From Rhynchonema sp. JSB1_4 (Eukaryota > Nematoda > Chromadorea > Monhysterida > Xyalidae): a DNA stretch of 64,000 bases. Location of the stretch: assembly GCA_030248065.1 (NCBI GenBank), contig JASAMV010006441.1, positions 28,578 to 92,577 of the forward strand, given 5' to 3'. Both the position numbers and the translations under genes were made by a program. The notes under the pieces were generated by a model. That model saw nothing but the letters and a program-made list of their open reading frames with translations, ran no database searches and was not told where the DNA came from. The stretch's first letter is position 1, and every line of letters begins with the position of its first letter. Of this stretch, positions 1-11,410 are shown piece by piece.

Positions 1-345
1 TTAATTCCGCGCTCCGATAGCTAACCCCATCATTTTTTTTGCTACCGCCGCCGGTTAATTTTATTTCTCAATAGCCTCACGGCGGAATGTCAGGCAACTT
101 AAAAATATTCCTTTAAAACGTTTCTGCAACCAGCTTAAATGAACTAGATTGCAAACAAACGATCTACATTAGCACAGCAGACTGTCAAAGTTGACCATTC
201 GTTTAGAAACGCGCGTCTGCTGCTTGCTCAGCGTGCAATGTTTCAAGCTTACGCCGAGCTTACACTGAACTTTCTCACACCGAGCTTTCGACCGACCTTT
301 ACACCCAACTGACCTTTACACCGTTTCGAAAATATCACCCTTTGT
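1..345. repeat. Dispersed repeat fragment, right end of a foldback-type element
   Basis: The end of this stretch (about 275-343) carries the motif ACCGAGCTTTCGACCGACC followed by ACCCAACTGACCTTTACACC and GTTTCGAAAAT. The same motif ends the foldback element at 37772-37997 and recurs at 53463-53540 and 55166-55196. Positions about 90-230 are also an inverted copy of 54868-55000. It lies in the intron before the first Meis exon in the window. No coding sequence is seen here. Confidence 0.6.
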
Positions 346-558
346 GTCCAGTGAGTGCAGAAAAGTACTGGGAAGACAACATAAACACCCTACACGACCC
401 AAATCAGCCTCCACACCGAGTGACGACTGTGAACCACATAATGTACATGAGTGAAGTGCGCAGCGGCGACAACATCGTCAGTGCGAATGCACCAGACGGC
501 TATCCGTGATCCCACAAAAAAGTGCACATCAAATAATCGACTCACCCTGATTATTCAG

Positions 559-2861
559 GTTCATCAACGCGCGTCGACGAATCGTCCAGCCGATGATCGA
601 CCAATCGAATCGTGCCGGCCGGTCGCCGGTCGTGAACGTGTTCAAAAACAGAAGACGCAAATCCAGCGGACAATCACCTGCGCCATCGCCAGGTTGGTAA
701 GAATGTATACAGTGAATAGCATTTATAGTCGCCTTGTTTGTAGTGACACCCTACAGGTGGTGCATATTTTTTAAGTTTATAGCCGTCTATATCATCTTAA
801 ACCTTGTGATCGAATCACCATTGCTTGAAATCGCCCACTTGTGAATATTACGTGTAGCGATCAAAAATGGTCATGTCAGAGAAGGTATAGCCTGTACAAC
901 AACACTAAGGCCGCACTCAGACAAACGCGAAAAGCGAAAAGTTAACTTTTTGCTCTTTTGTGAAGGCGACGTGTTTTATAGTTTTATTTATTTAACCCCC
1001 CCCCAAAAGCTAAAAGTTAACTTTTCGCTTTTCGCTTTTCGCGTTTGTCTGAGTGCAAAAGCGAAAAGTTAACTTTTCGCTTTTCGCTTTTCGCGTTTGT
1101 CTGAGGGCAAAAGCGAAAAGTTAAGCGCGCACAAACAGCAAACATAGCGTGTGCTGTTGCTCTGTTGATGTTCGACACGACGTTTCATTCTTCAGCAAGT
1201 TCAGCTGACATGTTTGGCGGTCGGATGTGGTTTAGTTTTATTGGTCATTTAGTGGTTACATTTGTAACAGTTACTTCATTTCAAAATATTTTTCGGAATG
1301 GGACGCTGGCTTTGTTGTAGTTTCACAATGTGTATCATTCAAACAAACACCGGCTCAAAGTTGAGCGTGCATTTTGCGCCTGCCAAGCAAAACATTTTTG
1401 TCTTCTTAAGCTGGTCCATTTTGTGCTATGATAACAAATGTTTGTTTGAATCATATTTTGTGATAGGGTTACATGACTAATTTCGACCAGCGTGAAAATT
1501 GTTCATTTAGTGCAGGGAGCAACTTTTACGCTGGTCGAAATTAGTGAGCCAACTCCATCACAAAATATGATTCAAACAAAAATTTGTTTTCATTGTCCTT
1601 AGTTTGCAACGGGTGTGCAGTTAGATTTTGGGAATAAGGAATCATGATGACTTTTCGCTTTTTAAACTTTTCGCTTTTGCCCTCAGACAAACGCGAAATG
1701 CGAAAAGCGAAAAGTTAACGTTTCGCTTTTGCCCTCAGAGACAAACGCGAAAAGCGAAAAGCGAAAAGTTAACATTTCGCTTTTGCCCTCAGACAAAAGC
1801 GAAAAGTTTTGCGACCATTAACTTTTCGCTTTTCGCGTTTGTCTGAGTGCGGCCTGATGGTTGGATAAATACGGTGCTCGTCACGCTGACGCAGCACTTG
1901 GATGATGAACACAAAATGTTTCACAGACCTCTCATAAAACTATTCCAATATGTGCGGATTTAGTTGGCACGCCTCTTGTTTCGTGGAAGTGTGAAAAAAA
2001 TCTGGAACAATATGCAACTTTCAACATTAACAGCGTGATAACAGACTGATCACAAACAAAAATTCCCAAAAATCAATATCGACATCAAGTTCAACCATAA
2101 TGATGAAACATCACCGATTCCACTCCCCGATTGTTTGCAGGCTCGAACGCGTACAGTCCAGATTCGGCAGCCAATCTGGCGAGCTATCAACAATCGCAAG
2201 TGGCCGCCGATCTCTACCGCAACACCACGGCTGCGTCGATGTTTCACCACAATCCGTATGCTGCCGCGGCTGTGCATGGCGCTGGGTGGGTGTGAGGGGG
2301 GTGTCTTCTGGAAATGTCGGGAAATGGGATGGGTCGCCTTTTGAAAGATTCATTCATGAGGTCATTGCAGGGTGGTAAGTGCACTTTGCTTGGGGTCGAG
2401 GATGAACAATGCGACCAGTGCAGTTTTCTCATTCGTCCAATGAGGGAACTTTACGCTGGTCAAGTTCAGCATTTATTTGCACCAAACAAACAGCTGCTCT
2501 CTGCCAAAGGTCATGCTGATGCCAGCAACCTGCATACCGGCTCGTTGACCTTTGGAGTCGAAGCAAATCTAAAATAAAGCAGGGTGCGTATACATGCAGT
2601 ATGTAGGTTGTGCCAAACCCTATCCATCCGATGTTCCATTATTCCATAATTTTTCAATTTCCTAATTATCATTTTCTGTTTTCCAGCATGCTGCATTCAC
2701 AAATGCTATTACCGCATGCCGCACCGCACATGAACATGATGTCCCACCCATATGGTGCGCACGCTGGAATGAACCCTGCCACGGCTGCCTGGGGTCACAT
2801 GTCCGATCTGAGTGCTGCAATGTCCGGCCACGTGATGGGCGATGCGTCGACAATTGGTTGA
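559..2861 (+). CDS. Meis/homothorax-type TALE homeobox transcription factor, 3' part
   Basis: Three exons fit in phase: 559-692, 2141-2285 and 2687-2861, ending in TGA. The first begins inside homeodomain helix 3 with FINARRRIVQPMIDQSNRA, a signature of the Meis/Homothorax/UNC-62 group, and shows the TALE Ile50 and the DNA-contacting Asn51. A basic stretch follows (KNRRRK), then Ser/Pro-rich sequence. The last two exons encode a low-complexity tail rich in Ala, His and Met, as in Meis C-termini. These nuclear proteins bind DNA with Pbx/Extradenticle partners and pattern body axes. The rest of the homeodomain and the MEIS N-terminal domain must lie upstream of the window. A donor at 697 (GTAAGA) is stronger than the chosen one at 693 (GTTGGT), but it shifts frame into sequence unlike the family, so 693 is preferred. 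It might be used in another isoform. Confidence 0.88.
908..1855. mobile_element. Non-autonomous inverted-repeat element in the Meis intron
   Basis: The termini are inverted copies of AGGCCGCACTCAGACAAACG followed by repeats of GCGAAAAGCGAAAAGTTAAC. Further copies of this block occur inside in both orientations (about 1000-1130 and 1660-1840). No transposase coding sequence is seen and no clear target-site duplication was found. A second inverted repeat at 1438-1590 is nested in it. Confidence 0.7.
1438..1590. repeat. Nested inverted repeat
   Basis: TTGTTTGAATCATATTTTGT on the left is mirrored by ACAAAATATGATTCAAACAA on the right, with an inner arm TTTCGACCAGCG / CGCTGGTCGAAA. Shorter pieces with the same GACCAGCG core appear near 2455, 19298 and 29197-29250, which suggests a dispersed family. 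Confidence 0.6.
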
Positions 2862-5428
2862 TTATTATTTGAATGTTTGAATTTGAATCTTCCCGCCAAC
2901 AACGCTCATTGGCTGGCTGGCTGCGCTGCGGCTGCTGGATTAGCTAGTATGTATACTTGTTTCTTGCGTGTACTAAATGTTATTCGCATCAATGTATAAT
3001 TGAATGTGTTATGTGAATGGGATTGAATTGGCTTCGAGTTTGTTGCTGACGTTTCCTATAGTTTGAGCCCTTTTCCTTCTCGTTGTGAAACATCAGACAA
3101 ACAAATTCATTTCGCCCGACTCAAAACTGTGGCTGCTATACATTATACACAAACATGATGGTTCCCAGTTGTGATCTAAAATTGAATGTCAAAAACAAAA
3201 ATTGTTAGCCGTTATTCTGAGCGATCTTAGTTGATTTCACAGAGATGTCATAACCATGTATGGTACGTCATGTGTTAGAAGCACTATTTTGCATATTATA
3301 ATGGTCTTCAATAGAGTGCTTGGTGACCATTGATTGCTATAATATAATAGTGGAGCATTCCTTTTTGGGTTTTATAGTGTAACCACAAAACAGTACATTA
3401 TTGTATAATTTCGAAAACCCCAACTTATAATGAAACTTCTGCGTTATTTTACAAAATCTGCCCCGACTGTTGCTTTGTTTTAGCAGACCTATTTCTTTCC
3501 TCTGTCTTGTCCGCTCGCCCCACAGGGTCACAACACCTAGCGCAATTTAGCACATTTTATCAATATTAATAGAATCGCGGTACACACTTTCAAATCGTAT
3601 TGTAGCACTTTTGATTGTTTCTATTTTGAAAATATTGTTTTTGAGCATCTCATATTAAAATAAAGCTCTCAGTTATTTGATATTTATATCGTACACAAAT
3701 CTATATACCGGTTATCTAAATTTCTTCGTCTCTTATGTTTTATAAGAAAATCAAAAATTTTCGCGTGAAATTTTTGAGAGAGTGAATCCATGTCTCTATT
3801 GTGAGCCACACAATGACATCTGATATATAGAGGGTTCTTATTCTTCTAATTATGACATTTTCAGATAAAAAACGGACATGAGTATTTTTAGTGTCAAGCT
3901 TAAACCATGACAATTTCAGATAAGTAATTGTTCTTGTTTCAAAATCTTCTGCTTTTCGTACTTTGGTCATTATTTTGCTGATATGATTTTTCTGCTCAGA
4001 AAAAAAATCGTTCGTTCACGCTATACAAGGTCATAATTGTTTTATTTTGAATCGCACACATACTATTGCCAGTGTTTTTAATTGTACATAACATACTGTA
4101 TAATCCGACTGTAGAATTTCTCTTACTAAACTTCAAACGGAACCAAAATCGTTTTCTCTATTTTATGTTATTTTGTTTTTGTCAAGTTTCTCATGCCGTC
4201 TCATTTTCAGTTTTTTTCGCGCTGTTTGTGTGTTTTCGATATATAATTGGTGTTTGACTTTTTTGGCAGAAAAGCGCACGATATTTGCGTGTTGAGTAGA
4301 AATAAAATAAATTAAAAGAAACCGCCGTTTGGTCCGATTTGAATGATATAACTATTGCAACAGAAAATAAAGTAGCATGAAAAATTTGAAGCGTTGTGGC
4401 AGTCCGACAGCTTGAACAGATAAAGTGCTCACTGACTCAACGTAATAAAACCGTTTGACGATATTCGGTTTCTAGCCTGAGTTATGTTATGTTATTTAAG
4501 GTTTCATGTAGGGTACCCAAATGGGCGAAAAACTAAATCGTTCATTCCTCGAAAGAGATTCGGTGAATTGAAATAATCTTCGTATCATTCGAATCAACGT
4601 GGAAAACTAGTCCACAGAACACATTGCATGAACTCTCTTCCCTTTAGACAGAATCTATATGAAAGTATGTAAAAGGGTGCCTCGTTTTTCTGAGAACTAC
4701 TCAGATTTTTTTCAAACTGACAGGAACTATGTACTCAAACTTTTGCCTTATAGGTACTCATATGTATTCGGAATTCCGGTGCCTGCTGCGACATTTTTCA
4801 TCCTGCAGCATGATCTCAAAGAACCCCCACTGAAGGTGCACTGGGCGGTTTGCTTTGTGACTATGCTGCGCATCACAAAGCAAGGTCTAATCAAAGGCAT
4901 AACATGTTGAACACTGGTGGGTCTGTCACATAAATTTAGTTTACAGTAGGTTCAGTTCATAAATTGTTTAGTTTACAGTTTACTTTGCCATTTGTTTGTG
5001 TAAGTCACGTCTAATCAGTGTAAAATTTCGCGCGTCAAAACTTAGTTTACTTTTCTCTCTGTATCAAAAAAATCTGACCACGCACGTTACTGTATCTTGA
5101 ATGCATGCCCTTCCGCACCAGCAGTTAGCGTGTGTATTTACGTCTTCCCAAGCCTCTTTCTCCCTTTGTGTGCTTGATGCAGCTCGCTATACATATGTAA
5201 AATTATATGTTCTCCAAAATTAAGCCTTACATTTTCGGTGCATTTTGTACCACGAAAAAAACGGGTTTCTGACAAAAACACGCAGCTCAAGAGTTTGTCA
5301 TAATTTCCTGTTTAAAACACCCATTCCTTTTCCAGAAGCGCACATCGGGTTCTCCACCCAATATTATCAACGTGTCGCTCGCACAAGTGTCTGCATAAAT
5401 AAGTGATCCTTTTTTGTACCTGCACCAA
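2862..5428. other. Meis 3' flank and intergenic, no gene recognised
   Basis: This stretch of about 2.6 kb is AT-rich. It contains an AATAAA at 3659-3664 that could be the polyadenylation signal of the Meis gene and further AATAAA-like runs near 4300. A short open frame at 4659-4910 has no recognisable domain, no splice partner and no coding bias that I can see, so it is not called. Confidence 0.5.
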
Positions 5429-8400
5429 ATGCACCGAATCAGGCTGCTGTTTGTGGTGAGCGCAATGTTGCTGTGGCACACCAGTGTGAAGGGATCGGAC
5501 AACGACCGAGACAAGGTTGGGTGCACGACAACGAGTCGTAGCAAGTCATTTTTATACGCGTGAAAATAGCGTGACGGCAGGCGCGTCTACATAAACGCAC
5601 CGTGTCAAGTCACATGCGCATGTTTCGATGTCACTACCGTGTGTACGATCACCACCGCAGACGGGTGCATGGTTTGAGTCACGAGTCACGCACGACACCG
5701 GGCATCCTTATTTTTGTATAATTGCAATTATACGTGCACGTGTGCCACTTTACGTGTTCGTAGTGATGTGGTTTGAGAAGGGAATTTGGAATATTATGTT
5801 TCACCAATATTTGTATTCCAATCTGCCTCATCACATGCGTCTTTTTCCTGATTCCGCGGCTCAACCACGCGCGGTGGCCGGGCAATTGAGCAAGACCAGT
5901 TTGAGCAAGACCACTTTTAGCAAGTGAAAAAGAGCAGAGCCAAAAGGGCAAAGCCCAAATAAGAGCAAGACAAAAAGGGCAAAGCCCTAATAAGGGCAAG
6001 ACCAAAAGGGCAAAGCCCGAATAAGAGCAAGACAAAAAGGGCAAGACAAAAAGGGCAGCACCAAAAGGGCAAGACCAAAAGGGCAAAGCCCAAATAAGAG
6101 CAAGACAAAAAGGGCAGGATCTTAGTTCAAAAATGTCGTGTACGATTCGACGTGCAATTCGAATTAAGACGTACGATCTCAAGATTTTATCCCAGCACCC
6201 AACGCGCATTTGTTTATTATTTCGGTTCGTTTGCTCATCGTTTGCGTAAGTATCAAAATCATCGCTATTGTTTACATGAAACACAGAAAAACCTTTTGCT
6301 GTCACCTTACAAGATCAGGAATAAATCATGGCTTTCTTGGGTCAATTGTATCCTTGTGAGCTGTGTCTTCGCATGAGTTGACTTATTTTTGTTGGTGGCA
6401 AATATTTTGCCACAGTGCTGAAAATCACATAGTTGACTCAAGTTTCACCGTGCAGAAATGCACACAGGCACATGCAAAACTGCGAATGTCAAAATGCTGA
6501 TGTCACCGCTGACCTGGCAACACAACATATCCTTTCGTCTCATCTGATTCGATAACTTCTGTAGATTTTAATGTGTTCTGTTGTGCTACGTTTAGTGTAA
6601 ACGAAAATCTGTTGGTTTTTGTGCATTTATTACTCAAGTAAATAAATTTATTCAGCATTGATTGACATCTGATAACGTACGGTTTGAAGCAATGCATTGC
6701 ACACATGAAAAACAATTTAAAATGCATAGTGCTAAGGGCGAACTTAGGTTAAATCCGGAATCCGGAAATGGCTTGCATATAAAAAATACAAAACATTTCC
6801 GGACTCCGGAAATATTTCCGGAAAACGCAGAAATTTACATGCAAAAATAATGCGTTTTCCGGAAATATTTCCGGATTCCGGTTTTATTAACAAGGTGAAT
6901 TTTACATGCTAAAACGCTACAAATATAATGTGGAATCAAGGTGCGATTGCCTGAACAACGTATTGTAATGCGATATTTGGACTTTGCCCTTTTGGTCTTG
7001 CCTTGCCCTCTTGGACTTTGCCCTTTTGGTATTGCCCTTTTGGTCTTGCCCTTTTAGTCTTGCTCTTATTTGGGCTTTGCCCTTTTGGTCTTGCCCTTAT
7101 TTGGGCTTTGCCCTTTTGGTCTTGCCCTTATTTGGGCTTTGCCCTTTTGGCTCTGCTCTTTTTTTCTTGCTCAAAGTGGTCTTGCTCAATTGCCCGTGAG
7201 CCCCACGCGCAAGCTCGCCGCCGTGTGGTGTGCAAGTTTTTTTGTTTTCAAAAATCGACCAATAGAAACTTGTCCTTGGAAGTTGTAGGATGTGGCCGAG
7301 CGTGATCCAGACGAATGCGACAAGCTGTACGAAGCGTGCGTTGAGCATCGAGCGAGCGGCGCATGCGTTGACTACGACAAATGTATGCAACGAGAGCGCG
7401 ACAACGCATCCGGTTAGATACTGTATCACACCCGACGTTGTGAAGCGAATGAATTTCATTGGGTGTTCTTGAAACAGAATCTTTGGTCCATTTGGCGCCT
7501 ATTTGAATCAATTTATGAGAGTGAAAATCAGGTAACGGTCGCTGCATTTCATTTGTGAACAAAAAGAGAGATGTCTGGGCGCACATAGTCATCTGGTCAT
7601 TCGATTGGACTCTCAAAATTGTTGGCACTGACTGAAATACTGTATGTATACCCTATTTTTTCTGTGCTGTAGAAGGCCAGCGCTTCTATTGTGACCAGAC
7701 CATCAGCTGAGTGGAGCTTCCATTCGAAGGGACTTTCATTTTTTCCGGCATGCTCTGTGAGGGACCTCTGTTAGGCAGGCTTGGTATAGTAGCGCGACCA
7801 TTGAGAGTCACTTTCTGCGTTTCAGACAAAACCCTTCACACTGTGTTTGCAGCCGCCGACACGATTCTGTTGGTTCAAACGGGTGACCCCCAACTACAGC
7901 GAGTGACCATTCAGGCCAATAATAGTGATGTGCAAGTGAGCACCGGGATTGGCATACTGCCACCAACGTACCAACAGCCACATACAGTATACAGACTCGT
8001 GTGGACGGGACGCACATTGTGGTCGTTGGCGGATGATGGCGGAGATGATGGTGAGTGGTTGTGCTGTCGATGACGAACAATGGTGGGGAAGCAACGAGAA
8101 TGGTGGGAACAACACAACGGAAATGGTGGGAACGCACCGATCCTGTCCCGGACCAATCACAAATCATTTTGAACACGAAATATGGCGATGCACTGCTTTC
8201 CGTGACATAGTTGTCACAATCGTATCCCCAATGCTCATTGATCTCTCTCTCTCTCCAATTGTTTGCAGCCGGTCGTCGAGTGGAAGAGCTGGTCAACGGG
8301 CAGTGGCACGAACGGGCGCGATTGAGTGAAGACAGATACATGGGTGAGTGTGTCCTATGGACATAGCAGAGTGTTATTTTCCAAGCAGTTGTCGAAAAAC

Positions 8401-10269
8401 GCTCTTCACCTCGGTGCGTAAAGTCCCTTTTAGCACCAAAACGCGCGTGCGAGTGAACAACACCGCTGTTTGCGTGAGCACATAACAATCTTCAAGCCGC
8501 GCGTCGTTTGTAGGCAAGACAGTGCCGATCCGATCACGTCAGTGTGATCGGTCTACGTAGTCACATCACATCAATGTGACTGAGTAGTCCGATCGGATGG
8601 CATTGATGTGACCTGACTAGTCCGATCACATCGATGTGATACAATGACGCCCCATCACTGTTTTGTGTTGTAGCTGGTGTCGGCTATCTGCCCAACAACG
8701 GCATGCTGTATGCTTGTGGGTGCTGGCTTAGTAGCTGCCGTCGTTCATGCGATTTTCTCAACTTAACGGGCAACGACACTGCTGCCTGGCAGACACGACC
8801 ACTGCCCGAGGGCTGGTGCTTTGATGAGATTGCAACAGCCGTCTTTGAGGTTGGGCATTGCACAAATGGGGAATGCTTTGTGTGTGATCACTTTTCACTT
8901 TCACTAGAGCACAGACGAACATACATACCGAAGTTTTCCACTTTAAGCACAGTGGGCTCTTTTTGGATTTATTATTCCTGGACCAACGATTTTCCATCCA
9001 ACAGTAAACTTACCAAAATAGTAGAAATTAGGGCATCGAGGACCAAAATATGGCCGTTTTCTGTTGTTTTCCGGTTGTTTTACCAAGTTTAGATGAAAAC
9101 CCGCATAATCAGGTTGAACCATGCCACCAGAATGTTAAAATGCTGCCCTGAAGTGTTCCTACTAACAATGCTGAAAACACTCAGTTTTCCGCTTAAAACC
9201 GCGAGGGCTGTAAGTGGAAACGTTTCCACTTAAAGCCCCCGGGGCTCTTTGGATTAACCCACAGGCAAATGACTTTGCAAGTGCAATGCGACTGTTATCC
9301 CCATCCATTGCAACCTGTGCATTGCAGAACAACATCTACGTGTCAGGAGGCCGGCTGTGCAATTCCACGATCACCAACCGAATGTTGCGGTACGACTACG
9401 ACGCGGACAAGTGGACGCAGTTGGCGTCAATGAGCAAAAGCAGATGGGCGCACGCGATGGTGGCCGATGGAGACACAATTGTAGTGAGTCGTTGGGAAAA
9501 CTTCATATCGGTTTTCAACCGTATACAAAATACAAGCAGTGAAAGCCGTAAATTGAATACCTGGATTGCGCTGCGTAGCTGACTTGAAAGCCATCAAAGT
9601 CAATTCTAAAGTAGACTTTAATTTATTTTTGTTTTTTTTGGTGACGAGCTCGCTGAACAACTATAGCACTGCTTAAGCCCAAGATATTCGACGAGACCTC
9701 TCTTCTTGAAATCAAACTTCGAGCTTTGAATATCAAGGGCACTTTGAGAACGAATGTTTTAACTATGACGTCAGCTTGAAATATGTATTTTTTGTGTGTG
9801 CACTGCCGAACTTTGTAATCATTATGCAATACATCACACGTCCCGCTCGTCTGTCTGGTATTTTGATCTTCACTTCACTGCTTTGCTCACTTTTTTGTGA
9901 CGTTAGCGTTTGTATTGTTGTTATGCTTATACACTTATCGACGTATAACCCATGCCCAACACCAAGCCCAGCCTTATTCCAATCCAGGCATGTGGTGGAT
10001 GGACATTGTCGTCATGCGAGCGATACCATCCTTCGACCAACAGCTGGTCCCGAATGGCCAGCATGCGACGTGAGTTGTTCAGGCATCACATGTTCGCACT
10101 GACAGATGGCCGTCTGGTGGCCATTGGGGGACGAACGAGTTGGACCGACACAAATGACCGAGTGTTGGTCTGGGATGACGGAAGGTGGACGAAGGCAAAC
10201 ACAACCATCGGCAACGCGCATGGGAAAATCGGTGCGGTGCTGGTGCCGAGCGATGTGTTCTTCGGATGA
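5429..10269 (+). CDS. Predicted secreted kelch-repeat protein
   Basis: Exons joined in phase are 5429-5515, 7289-7412, 7673-8050 (or 7730-8050), 8269-8343, 8674-8849, 9265-9483 and 9988-10269, giving about 430 residues. Exon 1 encodes a signal peptide (MHRIRLLFVVSAMLLWHTSV). Exon 2 is acidic with four Cys. Later exons carry kelch blades: RARLSEDRYM then YLPNNGMLYACG; SIATCALQNNIYVSGG then YDYDADKWTQLASM; RYHPSTNSWSRMASMRREL then LTDGRLVAIGG. Kelch blades form a beta-propeller for protein binding, and the signal peptide suggests an extracellular role. The oddity is an in-frame TGA at 7708-7710 if exon 3 starts at 7673. The weaker acceptor ending at 7729 keeps phase and avoids it. Exons 1-2 could instead be a separate 71-residue secreted protein ending at the TAG at 7415-7417, with the kelch gene starting at the ATG at 7750. 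An AATAAA lies at 10655-10660. Confidence 0.68.
5879..7196. mobile_element. Inverted-repeat element inside the kelch gene intron
   Basis: The ends are inverted copies of CGGGCAATTGAGCAAGACCA. Each end leads into about 220 bp of short tandem units built on AAGGGCAAAGCCCAAATAAG (left) and its complement (right). The middle holds a cluster of CCGGAAATATTTCCGG palindromes (about 6755-6885). No transposase is visible. Diverged copies of the same arms flank the minisatellite region at 37665-39975. Confidence 0.65.
8526..8645. repeat. Cluster of small palindromic repeats
   Basis: Within an intron of the kelch gene the units GATCACATCGATGTGAT, CACATCAATGTGA and GTCCGATCGGA recur in both orientations at short spacing. 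This looks like a decayed tandem or hairpin-forming repeat. No protein-binding site is claimed. Confidence 0.45.
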
Positions 10270-11410
10270 TTTTGTGTGATTTTTTCTTGTTCCTTCTTCT
10301 TTTACTGCAACGTTGGCTTATACTTCGTGCCAAATTTAACTTGGATTACGCAATGGACTTGGATTTTTTATTGTTTCGTTATTCCAACAAGCACTTTTTG
10401 ATCATCAAGAACCTTCGTTTCTACGTGCGTTCCCGTTTTCATATCGTGTCGTTCGTTATGGCGAAACTTTTTGTATTCGGACCGTTGGCATCGGCGCATC
10501 GTTGCTGTAAAATACTGGGCACGTAATACAGTCTCCAAGAACCGGTTGTGGGTATGCATGTACCGGGATGCTGTTTGCCAACCTTTTGAACAGCACAATA
10601 TCTACGTCGTTTCATGTAAATCATGGTTGCGCTTTGTTTACAAAAATTGACACTAATAAAAACTCATAAACAAAAACGTAGCGATGAAACAGTAAAGAAC
10701 AAATAAAACGAAACGCGAGCAATGATGTTCCCGAGCGAACAAAACAGCAACAAGAAATTCGTTATTGAAGACACAAGAATAGTCGTGTTATCACTGCACG
10801 GGTAAAAAGTAATTCTAGAATTCTCTCCTAGAATTCTAGAATTAAGATTGGCGGTGTTCATATCGTGACTCCAACGATCCGCATCCGCAACGCATCCAAA
10901 CACGGGTCCGTCTGGTTCGATGGAATTTGGGTTTCGTAAAAATGCCAAGATTTGCATTGTCATGTTTTACATAATATTTGGTGTAAAAGGCGCGAAATTC
11001 TCAAGCACTGGGTAAAAATGACTTTTCAAAGACGGAACAAGCACTAGATAAAAATTATTTTTTGGATTTGACCCCTCTTGGCCAAAAGCTGGATCCGCGA
11101 CTGCCACGAACTAAGATACATGTAGAAGCAGTGCTTTGTTCGTTCCGGCATGGAATTTATATTGATTTTATGTTTAGTATATGGCTGTACACAACGGTGC
11201 ATGTGCGTGGTACTTCTGCACCGAAAACTGGTTTGGCCATGAATAACAAGACACGAAAACTTTTACGTACCGCGCAAATTTTTTTAAAACATATTTGGTT
11301 GTTTCCCAACGGCAGAGACATCTTTCATCTTTTTACTCTTTATGTTCTACCAATTTTTGCGGTAAAAATTCCCGACTGATCCATCAATTGCAATGGTGAC
11401 TTGAACCCCG
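10270..11410. other. Intergenic, nothing recognised
   Basis: This stretch contains the kelch gene 3' flank with AATAAA at 10655-10660 and a small palindrome around TTCTAGAATTC at about 10812-10845. No gene was recognised on either strand. Confidence 0.4.

Noticed and set aside
451..774. A 107-codon frame at the start of the window
   Set aside because: It is an out-of-frame reading of the Meis homeodomain exon at 559-692 plus intron sequence.
2100..2378. Alternative reading of the second Meis exon using the stronger donor at 697
   Set aside because: It gives Arg/Cys-rich sequence unlike Meis tails, while the frame chosen gives the expected Ser/Ala/His-rich tail and joins correctly to the last exon.
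4659..4910. A possible small gene downstream of Meis
   Set aside because: AT-rich, no signal peptide, no domain, no neighbouring exons in phase.
7673..7750. Selenocysteine at the TGA at 7708
   Set aside because: No known selenoprotein context and no SECIS-like structure was apparent; an alternative acceptor or two genes are simpler.
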